Below, one piece after another: positions 58,205-64,000 of a DNA stretch of 64,000 bases (position 1 is the first letter of the stretch; the number at the start of each line of letters is the position of its first letter). The stretch covers positions 1 through 64,000 of the forward strand of contig NZ_LZSQ01000124.1 of the NCBI RefSeq assembly GCF_001665535.1. The letters are read 5' to 3'. Origin of the DNA: Mycobacterium sp. 852002-51961_SCH5331710. Its GTDB lineage: Bacteria; Actinomycetota; Actinomycetes; Mycobacteriales; Mycobacteriaceae. The translations under genes were made by a program, and so were the position numbers. The notes beneath the pieces are model-generated. The model made no database searches and was not told where the DNA came from. It saw only the letters and a program-made list of their open reading frames with translations.

Positions 58205-59647
58205 TTAGACCACAACGGTTGTCGGCTCGGGTGCCGACAGTCCGGTGACGCTACGCCAGGCACGCGCCAGGAGCTCGACGGCCTCGCTCAACTGTTCCTC
58301 GGGCAGTGCATAGGGCACGCGGACGAACCGCTCGAGGGTGCCGTCCACACCGAAGCGAGGGCCCGCGGGAAGCTCGAGCCCGAGCCGGGAGGCGGCCGCC
58401 GACAGCGCTGTGCTCATCGGGGCAGGCAGCCGCACCCACAACGACATGCCGCCCGCACCGGGGCCCGGCTCCCAGTCGGGCAGATGCCGGCTCAACAGAG
58501 CCAGCAGATAGGCACGACGACTGCGCAGGATCTCGCGCCGCTCCGGCAACAACTCATCGTGGCGCGTGAGAAGCCTTGCGGCGGCGTACTGCTCGAGCAC
58601 AGCGGTGCCCATGTCAATAGACGGGCGCAGGGCGGCGATGGTGGCGATCGTCGCACGCTCGGCGCGGATCCAGCCCACCCGTAGGCCGCCCCAGAACGAC
58701 TTCGACATCGAACCGATGGTCAGCACGAGGTCACGTCGCGAGGTCATCTCGGCGGCCACCGGCCCGGGCGCGGGTTCGTCGAGCCACATGTCGAGGATGG
58801 TCTCGTCGATGACTGTGCGGGTACGGGTCTCGGTGATGATGCGCGCCAACCGCTTTCGATCGGCGGCGGGCATGGTCATTCCGGTCGGGTTCTGATTGTC
58901 GGGGATCAGGTACGCCAGGGTCGGCGACACCTGGTGCAGCGCGTTCTGCAGCGCCTCGAGATCCCAGCCGTCCTCGGTCATCGCGACCGGGACGGGGCGC
59001 GCACCGGCGGTCGTGATCGACGACAGCGCACCGTGATACGTCGGTTGCTCGACGAGCACACGGTCGCCGGGCTGGATGTAGGTGGTGAGGATGAGGCCGA
59101 TGGCGTGCAACGCGCCGGTGGTCACCATGATCTCGTCCGGCTCGGTCGGAAGGCCTCGCTCGCAATATCTTTCGGCAATGGCCTGTCGCAGGGCCGGGAC
59201 GCCCACGAGTTCGTGTCCCGGTGCGTGCAGATAAGGCGTGACGTCGCGGGTGGCCTCGGCGAAGGCCTCTATGACGGCGGCCGCCGGCGCCGACAGCGCG
59301 GCCGCGGCGAGGCTCACCGACGGGGGCGCGGTCTCGATGTGAGCCGCGGGCGCGACGGGAAGCGCCGTGGTGCTGCGCGCGCCGCGTCGGGCGTTGAGGT
59401 AGCCGTCCTCCCGCAACTGCGTGTAGGCCGCGGTGACCGTGGTGCGCGACACCCGCAGCGCGTCGGCGAGCGCGCGTTCGCTGGGCACGCGTGCGCCGAC
59501 GGGTAAGCGCCCGTCGATGATCAGCAGGCGGATCGCGTCGGCCAGGCCTTGATACGCCGGGCCACTGCGACTGGATGTGCGCCAGTTACCCAGCTCGCGG
59601 GCCAGTAGGTCCACATCGAGCGCACGCGCGGGCATCTCAAGCGTCAT
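58205..59647 (-). CDS. MocR-type regulator (GntR HTH fused to aminotransferase fold, YczR-like)
   Basis: 480 aa. N-terminal GntR winged helix (YQGLADAIRLLIIDGRLPVGARVPSERALADALRVSRTTVTAAY) and a fold-type I aminotransferase domain with PLP lysine in IGSMSKSFWGGLRVGW and the DNQNPTG motif. MocR proteins use PLP as a sensor. Divergent from a YczE-type membrane protein, the usual partner of YczR regulators. Three GCCAGT/ACTGGC half-sites lie just upstream of the ATG. It ends 4 bp from serB2. Confidence 0.88.
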   Translation of the reverse strand: MTLEMPARALDVDLLARELGNWRTSSRSGPAYQGLADAIRLLIIDGRLPVGARVPSERALADALRVSRTTVTAAYTQLREDGYLNARRGARSTTALPVAPAAHIETAPPSVSLAAAALSAPAAAVIEAFAEATRDVTPYLHAPGHELVGVPALRQAIAERYCERGLPTEPDEIMVTTGALHAIGLILTTYIQPGDRVLVEQPTYHGALSSITTAGARPVPVAMTEDGWDLEALQNALHQVSPTLAYLIPDNQNPTGMTMPAADRKRLARIITETRTRTVIDETILDMWLDEPAPGPVAAEMTSRRDLVLTIGSMSKSFWGGLRVGWIRAERATIATIAALRPSIDMGTAVLEQYAAARLLTRHDELLPERREILRSRRAYLLALLSRHLPDWEPGPGAGGMSLWVRLPAPMSTALSAAASRLGLELPAGPRFGVDGTLERFVRVPYALPEEQLSEAVELLARAWRSVTGLSAPEPTTVVV

Positions 59648-59652
59648 TGCAG

Positions 59653-59692
59653 GCCAGTATCGCCTAACTGGCTATTGAGAAGCAAGCCAGTT
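59653..59692. promoter_or_regulatory. Probable MocR operator (three half-sites)
   Basis: GCCAGT (59653-59658), AACTGGC (59666-59672) and GCCAGTT (59686-59692). The last two form an inverted repeat with a 13-base spacer; the first two form another. The sites lie between the regulator start and the small gene at 59711, so both directions could be controlled. Confidence 0.55.
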
Positions 59693-59710
59693 GGTCTCGA
59701 TCATGGCGAT

Positions 59711-59866
59711 ATGAGCATGAACTGGATTCCCCGCCTGAGCCGGCGTCTCGCCGCTTCTTTCGCATGGCAACCCCCGGTCAGCCACTCCGATTACGTCGAC
59801 CGCGACGCCGAGCGCATCGCCCGGGAATTAGAGCTGATCAAGTTGCGCTTTCCCCACCATGCGTAG
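59711..59866 (+). CDS. Small hypothetical protein
   Basis: 51 aa, from ATG 59711 (ATG 59717 is possible). Basic start (MNWIPRLSRRLAASFAWQPP) then an acidic helical end (YVDRDAERIARELELIKLRF). The helical tail and its place before a membrane protein suggest a small partner of YczE, but nothing more can be said. Its last 8 bases overlap the yczE ATG at 59859. Confidence 0.55.
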   Translation: MSMNWIPRLSRRLAASFAWQPPVSHSDYVDRDAERIARELELIKLRFPHHA

Positions 59867-60677
59867 GGGCGCGGCGCGCGGACTGGTTCTTATGGTCGGG
59901 TTGACAGGCTACGGCTTCTCGATGGCACTGATGGTGCGGGCGGGCCTCGGGTTGGACCCCTGGGACGTCTTCCACCAGGGCCTGGCCGGGCACACCGGGA
60001 TGACGATCGGTGTGGCCTCGGCGGTGGTGGGCGTGGCTGTGCTGCTGGCTTGGATTCCGCTGCGCAACCGGCCCGGTCTGGGCACCGTGGCCAACGTCTT
60101 CGTCATCGCGGTCACCGTCGACGCCAGCCTGTGGCTGCTGCCGACGCCCACCTCGCTGCCTCTGCGCATCGCGATGATGGTGGGCGCGGTGGTGCTCAAC
60201 GCGATCAGCACCGTGCTCTACGTCGGCGCCGGACTCGGACCGGGTCCGCGCGATGGGTTGATGACCGGCCTCGTCGAACGCACCGGACTGTCGGTGCGGT
60301 TGGTCCGCACTTCGATCGAGGCGACGGTGCTGGGGGTCGGGTGGCTGCTCGGCGGCACGGTCGGCGTCGGGACTGTCGTCTATGCGTTCGGGATCGGCCC
60401 GCTGGTGCAGTTCTTCTTGCGGATCACGCCGGAGAGGGTGGTGTCGGTCAGCGGGTGGGCTTCCGTCGCCGAGGCTCGCCGCAGGCGCGCGACAGGATCC
60501 GTCGCCGAGGCTCGCCGCAGGCGCGCGACAGGATCCGTCGCCGAGGCTCGCCGCAGGCGCGCGAGCGATTTGTGCGTGAAAACGATCGCTGGGCGAGCGA
60601 AATCACGCACAAGTCGCCTGACTACGATGGGCGAGTGCCCGCCGCCGAAGGAGATGCAGCCGACCCCGATGTGCTGA
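59859..60677 (+). CDS. YczE/YitT-type membrane protein with repeat-derived C-terminal tail
   Basis: 272 aa. The first 200 or so residues are a YczE protein with five to six helices (LVLMVGLTGYGFSMALMVRAGLG, LGLDPWDVFHQGLAGHTGM, GLGPGPRDGLMTGL). After the last helix, three copies of SVAEARRRRATG come from a 36-bp tandem repeat, and the frame then runs through a long palindrome and 43 bases into the next gene. The natural stop has probably been lost. Function of YczE is unknown; it is controlled by MocR/YczR in other bacteria. Confidence 0.78.
   Translation: MRRGAARGLVLMVGLTGYGFSMALMVRAGLGLDPWDVFHQGLAGHTGMTIGVASAVVGVAVLLAWIPLRNRPGLGTVANVFVIAVTVDASLWLLPTPTSLPLRIAMMVGAVVLNAISTVLYVGAGLGPGPRDGLMTGLVERTGLSVRLVRTSIEATVLGVGWLLGGTVGVGTVVYAFGIGPLVQFFLRITPERVVSVSGWASVAEARRRRATGSVAEARRRRATGSVAEARRRRASDLCVKTIAGRAKSRTSRLTTMGECPPPKEMQPTPMC
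60462..60564 (+). repeat. 36-bp tandem repeat, 2.9 copies
   Basis: Copies begin at 60462, 60498 and 60534 (each starting TCCGTCGCCGAGGCTCGCCG). The third matches for 31 bases and then diverges. Because 36 is a multiple of 3, the reading frame of the YczE gene stays open through it. Confidence 0.95.
60565..60617. repeat. Imperfect inverted repeat (15-bp arms, 23-base loop)
   Basis: Arms GCGATTTGTGCGTGA (60565-60579) and TCACGCACAAGTCGC (60603-60617) pair with one mismatch. It directly follows the tandem repeat and lies 18 bp before the ABC gene start. It could be a repetitive extragenic palindrome or an attenuating hairpin. Confidence 0.75.
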
Positions 60678-61477
60678 TCGACTTCGCCAAGGTGTCACTG
60701 CGGCGCGGTGGTCAGACGCTGGTCGGGCCCATCACCTGGGCCGTCGAACTCGACGAACGCTGGGTGGTGATCGGCCCCAACGGCGCGGGAAAGACGTCGC
60801 TGCTGCGGATCGCCGCCGCGCTGGAGCACCCGTCGTCGGGCACGGCGTATGTGCTCGGTGAACGGCTCGGCCGAACCGACATGGCCGAACTGCGTGCGCG
60901 GGTCGGCCTCAGCAGTTCGGCGTTGTCGCAGCGGGTGCCCGACGACGAGGTGGTCCGCGATCTGGTGGTCTCCGCGGGTTACGCGGTGCTAGGCCGCTGG
61001 CGTGAAGCCTACGACGACGTCGACTACGAGCAGGCGATCGACATGCTCGAAAGCGTCGGCGCCGAACACCTGGCCGAGCGCAGATACGGCACGTTGTCCG
61101 AAGGCGAGCGCAAGCGCGTGCTGATCGCGCGGTCGATGATGACCGACCCCGAACTGCTGCTGCTCGACGAGCCCGCGGCCGGACTGGACCTCGGCGGTCG
61201 CGAGGAACTCCTGGCCCGCCTCGAGGATCTGGCCGCCGACCCGGATGCGCCGGCGATGGTGTTGGTGACCCACCACGTCGAGGAGATCCCGCGCGGGTTC
61301 TCACACGGCCTGATCCTGTCCGAGGGCAAGGTGGTCGACTCCGGGCTGCTGCCCGACGTTTTGACCGCCGAGAACCTTTCGAAGGCGTTCGGCCAGGCGA
61401 TCTCCCTCGAGGTCGTCGACGGCCGCTACTTCGCGCGCCGGGCCAGAAGCCGGGCCGCCCACAGGAGACGAGCATGA
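60635..61477 (+). CDS. ABC transporter ATP-binding protein (Rv3041c-like)
   Basis: 280 aa, GTG 60635. Walker A IGPNGAGKTSLLR, signature YGTLSEGERKRVLIARSMM, Walker B LLLLDEPAAGLD, H-loop LVTHHVEEI. Resembles iron-uptake-type ATPases (LSE variant signature) with no permease beside it, as in M. tuberculosis Rv3041c. Its start lies inside the tail of the YczE frame; the palindrome just upstream may affect its translation. Confidence 0.85.
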   Translation: MPAAEGDAADPDVLIDFAKVSLRRGGQTLVGPITWAVELDERWVVIGPNGAGKTSLLRIAAALEHPSSGTAYVLGERLGRTDMAELRARVGLSSSALSQRVPDDEVVRDLVVSAGYAVLGRWREAYDDVDYEQAIDMLESVGAEHLAERRYGTLSEGERKRVLIARSMMTDPELLLLDEPAAGLDLGGREELLARLEDLAADPDAPAMVLVTHHVEEIPRGFSHGLILSEGKVVDSGLLPDVLTAENLSKAFGQAISLEVVDGRYFARRARSRAAHRRRA

Positions 61478-62307
61478 CCGAAGAACCGTTGACGCCGCGG
61501 CCCGCCGCGACCGTGATGCTGATCCGCGACACAGACGACGGCATCAAAGTTTTCCTGATGCGGCGGCACTCGGCGATGGATTTCGTCGCCGGCGTGATGG
61601 TGTTCCCCGGCGGCGGCGTCGACGACCGCGACCGCAGCGCCGACATCGCCTGGTTCGGTCCTGAACCCGCCTGGTGGGCAGAGCGTTTCAACGTCGAGCA
61701 GAACCTGGCGCAGGCCCTGGTGTGCGCCGCCGCCCGCGAGACCTTCGAGGAGTCCGGTGTGCTGTTCGCCGGCGCCGCCGACGATCCCGACGTTCTTGTC
61801 GACGACGCCTCGGTCTACCGCGAGGCGCGGGCCGCGCTGGTCAACCGGTCCCTGTCGTTCGCCGACTTCCTGCACCGCGAGAACCTGGTGCTGCGGGCGG
61901 ATCTGCTTCGCCCGTGGGCTAATTGGGTGACGCCGAAGGAGGAGCGGACACGCCGCTACGACACCTACTTCTTCGTCGGAGCCCTGCCCGAGGGTCAACG
62001 CGCCGACGGCGACAACACCGAGACCGACAAGGCCGACTGGATCACTCCGCGGGAAGCGCTCGACGACTTCGCCGACGGCCGCACATTCCTGTTGCCGCCG
62101 ACGTGGACACAGCTGGACTCCCTCAACAACCGCACCGTCGCCGAAGTGCTTGCGGTAGAACGCCAGATCGTGTCCGTCACGCCGCACCTGGCCGCGGACA
62201 AGGACACCGGCAACTGGGAGATCGAGTTCTTCGACAGCCATCGGTACAACGCCGCCCGCAACCGCCGCAGCCCCGACGGCTACGGCTCCGATGCGCGCCA
62301 GGCATGA
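61474..62307 (+). CDS. NUDIX hydrolase-family protein (Rv3040c-like)
   Basis: 277 aa, ATG 61474 overlapping the ABC stop. N-terminal TVMLIRDTDDGIKVFLMRRH, then FPGGGVDDRD and the NUDIX helix AARETFEESGVLF. The box is stretched by an insert of about 30 residues between GGG and REXXEE, as in the mycobacterial Rv3040c group. Substrate (a nucleoside diphosphate derivative or CoA ester) unknown; adjacency to echA17 hints at acyl-CoA metabolism. Confidence 0.85.
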   Translation: MTEEPLTPRPAATVMLIRDTDDGIKVFLMRRHSAMDFVAGVMVFPGGGVDDRDRSADIAWFGPEPAWWAERFNVEQNLAQALVCAAARETFEESGVLFAGAADDPDVLVDDASVYREARAALVNRSLSFADFLHRENLVLRADLLRPWANWVTPKEERTRRYDTYFFVGALPEGQRADGDNTETDKADWITPREALDDFADGRTFLLPPTWTQLDSLNNRTVAEVLAVERQIVSVTPHLAADKDTGNWEIEFFDSHRYNAARNRRSPDGYGSDARQA

Positions 62308-62951
62308 ACGAGTTCGTCTCCGTCCACACCAGCGATGAGCGACCCGGCATCGCCACACTGCTGTTGTCCCGGCCGCCGACCAACGCCCTGACCCGCCAGG
62401 TCTACCGCGAACTGGCGGGCGCAGCGCGCAGCATCGGCGAGCGCGACGACATCCACTCGGTGATCCTCTACGGCGGACACGAGATCTTCTCCGCCGGCGA
62501 CGACGTTCCCGAACTGCGCACGCTCGACGCCGGGGAAGCCGCCGCGGCGACGCAGGTCTGCCGCGACGCCGTCGACGCGCTGGCGGCCATCCCCAAACCG
62601 ACCGTCGCCGCGATCACCGGCTATGCGCTCGGCGGGGGGCTCACGCTGGCGCTGGCCGCCGACTGGCGGGTCTCCGGAGACAACGTCAAGTTCGGCGTCA
62701 CCGAGATCCTGGCCGGGCTGGTGCCCGCCGGCGGCACCGAACGGCTGGCCCGCACGGTCGGCCTGAGCAAGGCCAAGGAACTGGTCTTCAGCGGCCGGTT
62801 CATCGACGCCAAGGAGGCGCAGGCCCTGGGTTTGATCGACCAGATGGTGGCGCCCGACGGCGTGTACGACGCCGCGCTGGCCTGGGCGCAACGGTTCGTC
62901 GAGCACCCGCCCCAGGTACTGGCTGCGGCCAAGGCGACGTTCGACCTTTAG
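62304..62951 (+). CDS. echA17: Enoyl-CoA hydratase EchA17-like, short C-terminus
   Basis: 215 aa, ATG 62304 overlapping the NUDIX stop. Crotonase core intact: LSRPPTNALTRQVYREL, oxyanion-hole segments GGHEIFSAGDDVPELR and TGYALGGGLTLALAADWRV, then FGVTEILAGLVPAGGTERLAR. It ends at AAAKATFDL, roughly 35-40 residues earlier than M. tuberculosis EchA17 as I recall it, so the C-terminal helices that close the active site in crotonases are missing. It could be a natural short form or a truncation. Confidence 0.82.
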   Translation: MNEFVSVHTSDERPGIATLLLSRPPTNALTRQVYRELAGAARSIGERDDIHSVILYGGHEIFSAGDDVPELRTLDAGEAAAATQVCRDAVDALAAIPKPTVAAITGYALGGGLTLALAADWRVSGDNVKFGVTEILAGLVPAGGTERLARTVGLSKAKELVFSGRFIDAKEAQALGLIDQMVAPDGVYDAALAWAQRFVEHPPQVLAAAKATFDL

Positions 62952-62962
62952 GCTGCCCTGTT

Positions 62963-63958
62963 ATGAGCACTGATTCCCGCTTGAACGCCGCCGATGCGGC
63001 TCCGGCGCCGAATCCGCACGCCACCGCGGAGCAGGTGGAGGCGGCCCGCCACGACTCCAAGCTCGCCCAGGTGCTGTACCACGACTGGGAAGCCGAGAGT
63101 TACGACGAGAAGTGGTCGATCTCCTACGACAAACGCTGCGTCGACTACGCCCGCGACCTGTTCGACGCGACCGTTCCGTTCTCCGAGCTGCGCAAGCTGC
63201 CCTACGACCGGGCACTGGAACTCGGGTGCGGCAGCGGCTTCTTCCTGCTCAACCTGATCCAGGCGGGCGTCGCCCGGCGCGGTTCGGTGACCGACCTGTC
63301 TCCCGGCATGGTCAAGGTCGCCACCCGCAACGGGGAGAACCTGGGCCTGGAGATCGACGGCCGCGTCGCCGACGCCGAGGGCATTCCGTACGACGACGAC
63401 ACCTTCGATCTCGTGGTCGGCCACGCGGTGTTGCACCACATCCCCGACGTCGAGCTGTCGCTGCGCGAAGTGGTGCGGGTGCTCAAGCCCGGCGGACGGT
63501 TCATCTTCGCCGGCGAGCCGACGAACGCGGGGGAGAACTACGCGCGCCCGCTGTCGACGCTGACCTGGCGCGTGGTCACGAACGTGACCAAGCTGCCGGG
63601 ACTTTCGAGTTGGCGCCGCCCACAGGCCGAGCTCGACGAGTCGTCACGCGCGGCCGCGTTGGAGGCGGTCGTCGACCTGCACACCTTCTCTCCGGCCGAC
63701 CTCGAACGGATGGCGAGCAACGCCGGCGCCGTCGAGGTGTCGACCGCCACCACCGAGTTCACCGCCGCGATGCTGGGCTGGCCGCTGCGCACCTTCGAAG
63801 CCGCTGTACCGCCGGGCCGATTGGGCTGGGGCTACGCGAAATTCGCCTTCCACAGCTGGATCGGGTTGAGCTGGATCGACGCGAACCTCTGGAGCCGTGT
63901 GGTGCCGAAATCCTGGTACTACAACGTCATGATCACAGGGGTCAAACCCGCCGCGTGA
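62963..63958 (+). CDS. SAM-dependent methyltransferase (Rv3038c-like)
   Basis: 331 aa, ATG 62963. Class I methyltransferase: motif I ALELGCGSGFFLLNL, acidic motif in SVTDLSPGMVKVA, motif IV FDLVVGHAVLHHIPD, motif post-I VLKPGGRFIFAGEP. A C-terminal helical region of about 120 residues follows. Same place as Rv3038c after echA17. Acceptor unknown. Confidence 0.87.
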   Translation: MSTDSRLNAADAAPAPNPHATAEQVEAARHDSKLAQVLYHDWEAESYDEKWSISYDKRCVDYARDLFDATVPFSELRKLPYDRALELGCGSGFFLLNLIQAGVARRGSVTDLSPGMVKVATRNGENLGLEIDGRVADAEGIPYDDDTFDLVVGHAVLHHIPDVELSLREVVRVLKPGGRFIFAGEPTNAGENYARPLSTLTWRVVTNVTKLPGLSSWRRPQAELDESSRAAALEAVVDLHTFSPADLERMASNAGAVEVSTATTEFTAAMLGWPLRTFEAAVPPGRLGWGYAKFAFHSWIGLSWIDANLWSRVVPKSWYYNVMITGVKPAA

Positions 63959-64000
63959 CCGTGGCATTCGGCGTCGGCGACGTCGAGTATCTGCGGAGCC
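63955..64000 (+). CDS. Start of the next gene (Rv3037c position), cut by the window end
   Basis: GTG 63955 overlaps the methyltransferase stop (GTGA) and opens VTVAFGVGDVEYLRS before the window ends. The position corresponds to Rv3037c, a THUMP-like/methyltransferase protein. Fifteen residues are too few to confirm it. Confidence 0.5.
   Translation, partial: MTVAFGVGDVEYLRS

Noticed and set aside
60462..60564. Tandem repeat as a CRISPR array
   Set aside because: Units are directly joined with no spacers, and no cas genes are nearby.

Overview
The window comes from a rapidly growing type of Mycobacterium (Mycolicibacterium-like). This rests on the high GC content, frequent GTG/TTG starts, a class Ib ribonucleotide reductase set (nrdH-nrdI-nrdE ... 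nrdF2), and a gene order that I recognise from M. tuberculosis Rv3053c-Rv3037c, read here in the opposite direction. The first 18 bases are the end of a Tn5/Nextera adapter, so the left edge is a contig end rather than genomic DNA.

Layout. (1) 19-13,527: a truncated TetR gene and an FMN reductase with a shared palindrome; nrdHIE behind an NrdR-type box; then about 5.6 kb that M. tuberculosis lacks at this point (a putative iron-regulated secreted protein/ABC/methyltransferase operon, a COG2345/SufR-like regulator, a cupin and a geranylgeranyl-reductase-family flavoprotein); then the Rv3050c-like TetR, the Rv3049c-like monooxygenase and nrdF2 with two NrdR-type boxes. (2) 13.5-52.5 kb: an accessory block inserted, relative to M. 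tuberculosis, between nrdF2 and adhC. It holds a SigF-family sigma factor; a TPP enzyme/enolase-superfamily/FAD-FeS dehydrogenase operon; a formate dehydrogenase (fdhA-fdhB-nrfD); a complete second cytochrome bc-aa3 branch (ctaC-ctaD-ctaE-membrane protein-ctaG-qcrC-qcrA-qcrB); divergently, a System I cytochrome c maturation operon (ccmC-D-E-F-G-H) without ccmA or ccmB; an SDR/membrane protein/sugar transporter/DUF4396/cation-proton antiporter operon; a GH15 hydrolase; a DUF421 protein; and a TetR-centred redox locus. (3) 52.5 kb to the end: the conserved adhC, fecB, ctaD, serB2, ABC ATPase, NUDIX, echA17 and methyltransferase order, with a MocR regulator, a small protein and a YczE-type membrane protein added between serB2 and the ABC gene.

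How it may work together. Eight sites in the accessory block fit the mycobacterial SigF promoter pattern (GTTT or GTAT, exactly 15 bases, then GGGTA-like). They lie before the sigma gene itself, the TPP operon, fdhA, the second oxidase operon, the ccm operon, the SDR operon, GH15 and DUF421. The simplest reading is a stress-sigma-controlled respiratory module: formate and 2-hydroxyacid dehydrogenases could feed quinone, and the second bc-caa3 branch, with three covalent haems c across QcrC and CtaC, could pass electrons to oxygen. The dedicated Ccm system would attach those haems. The second CtaD is unusual: the K-channel lysine is Gln and the D-channel glutamate is Asp, while the housekeeping CtaD in the same window keeps both. 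These functional links are inference from gene content and promoter patterns.

I saw no tRNA, rRNA, insertion sequence, integrase or CRISPR array.
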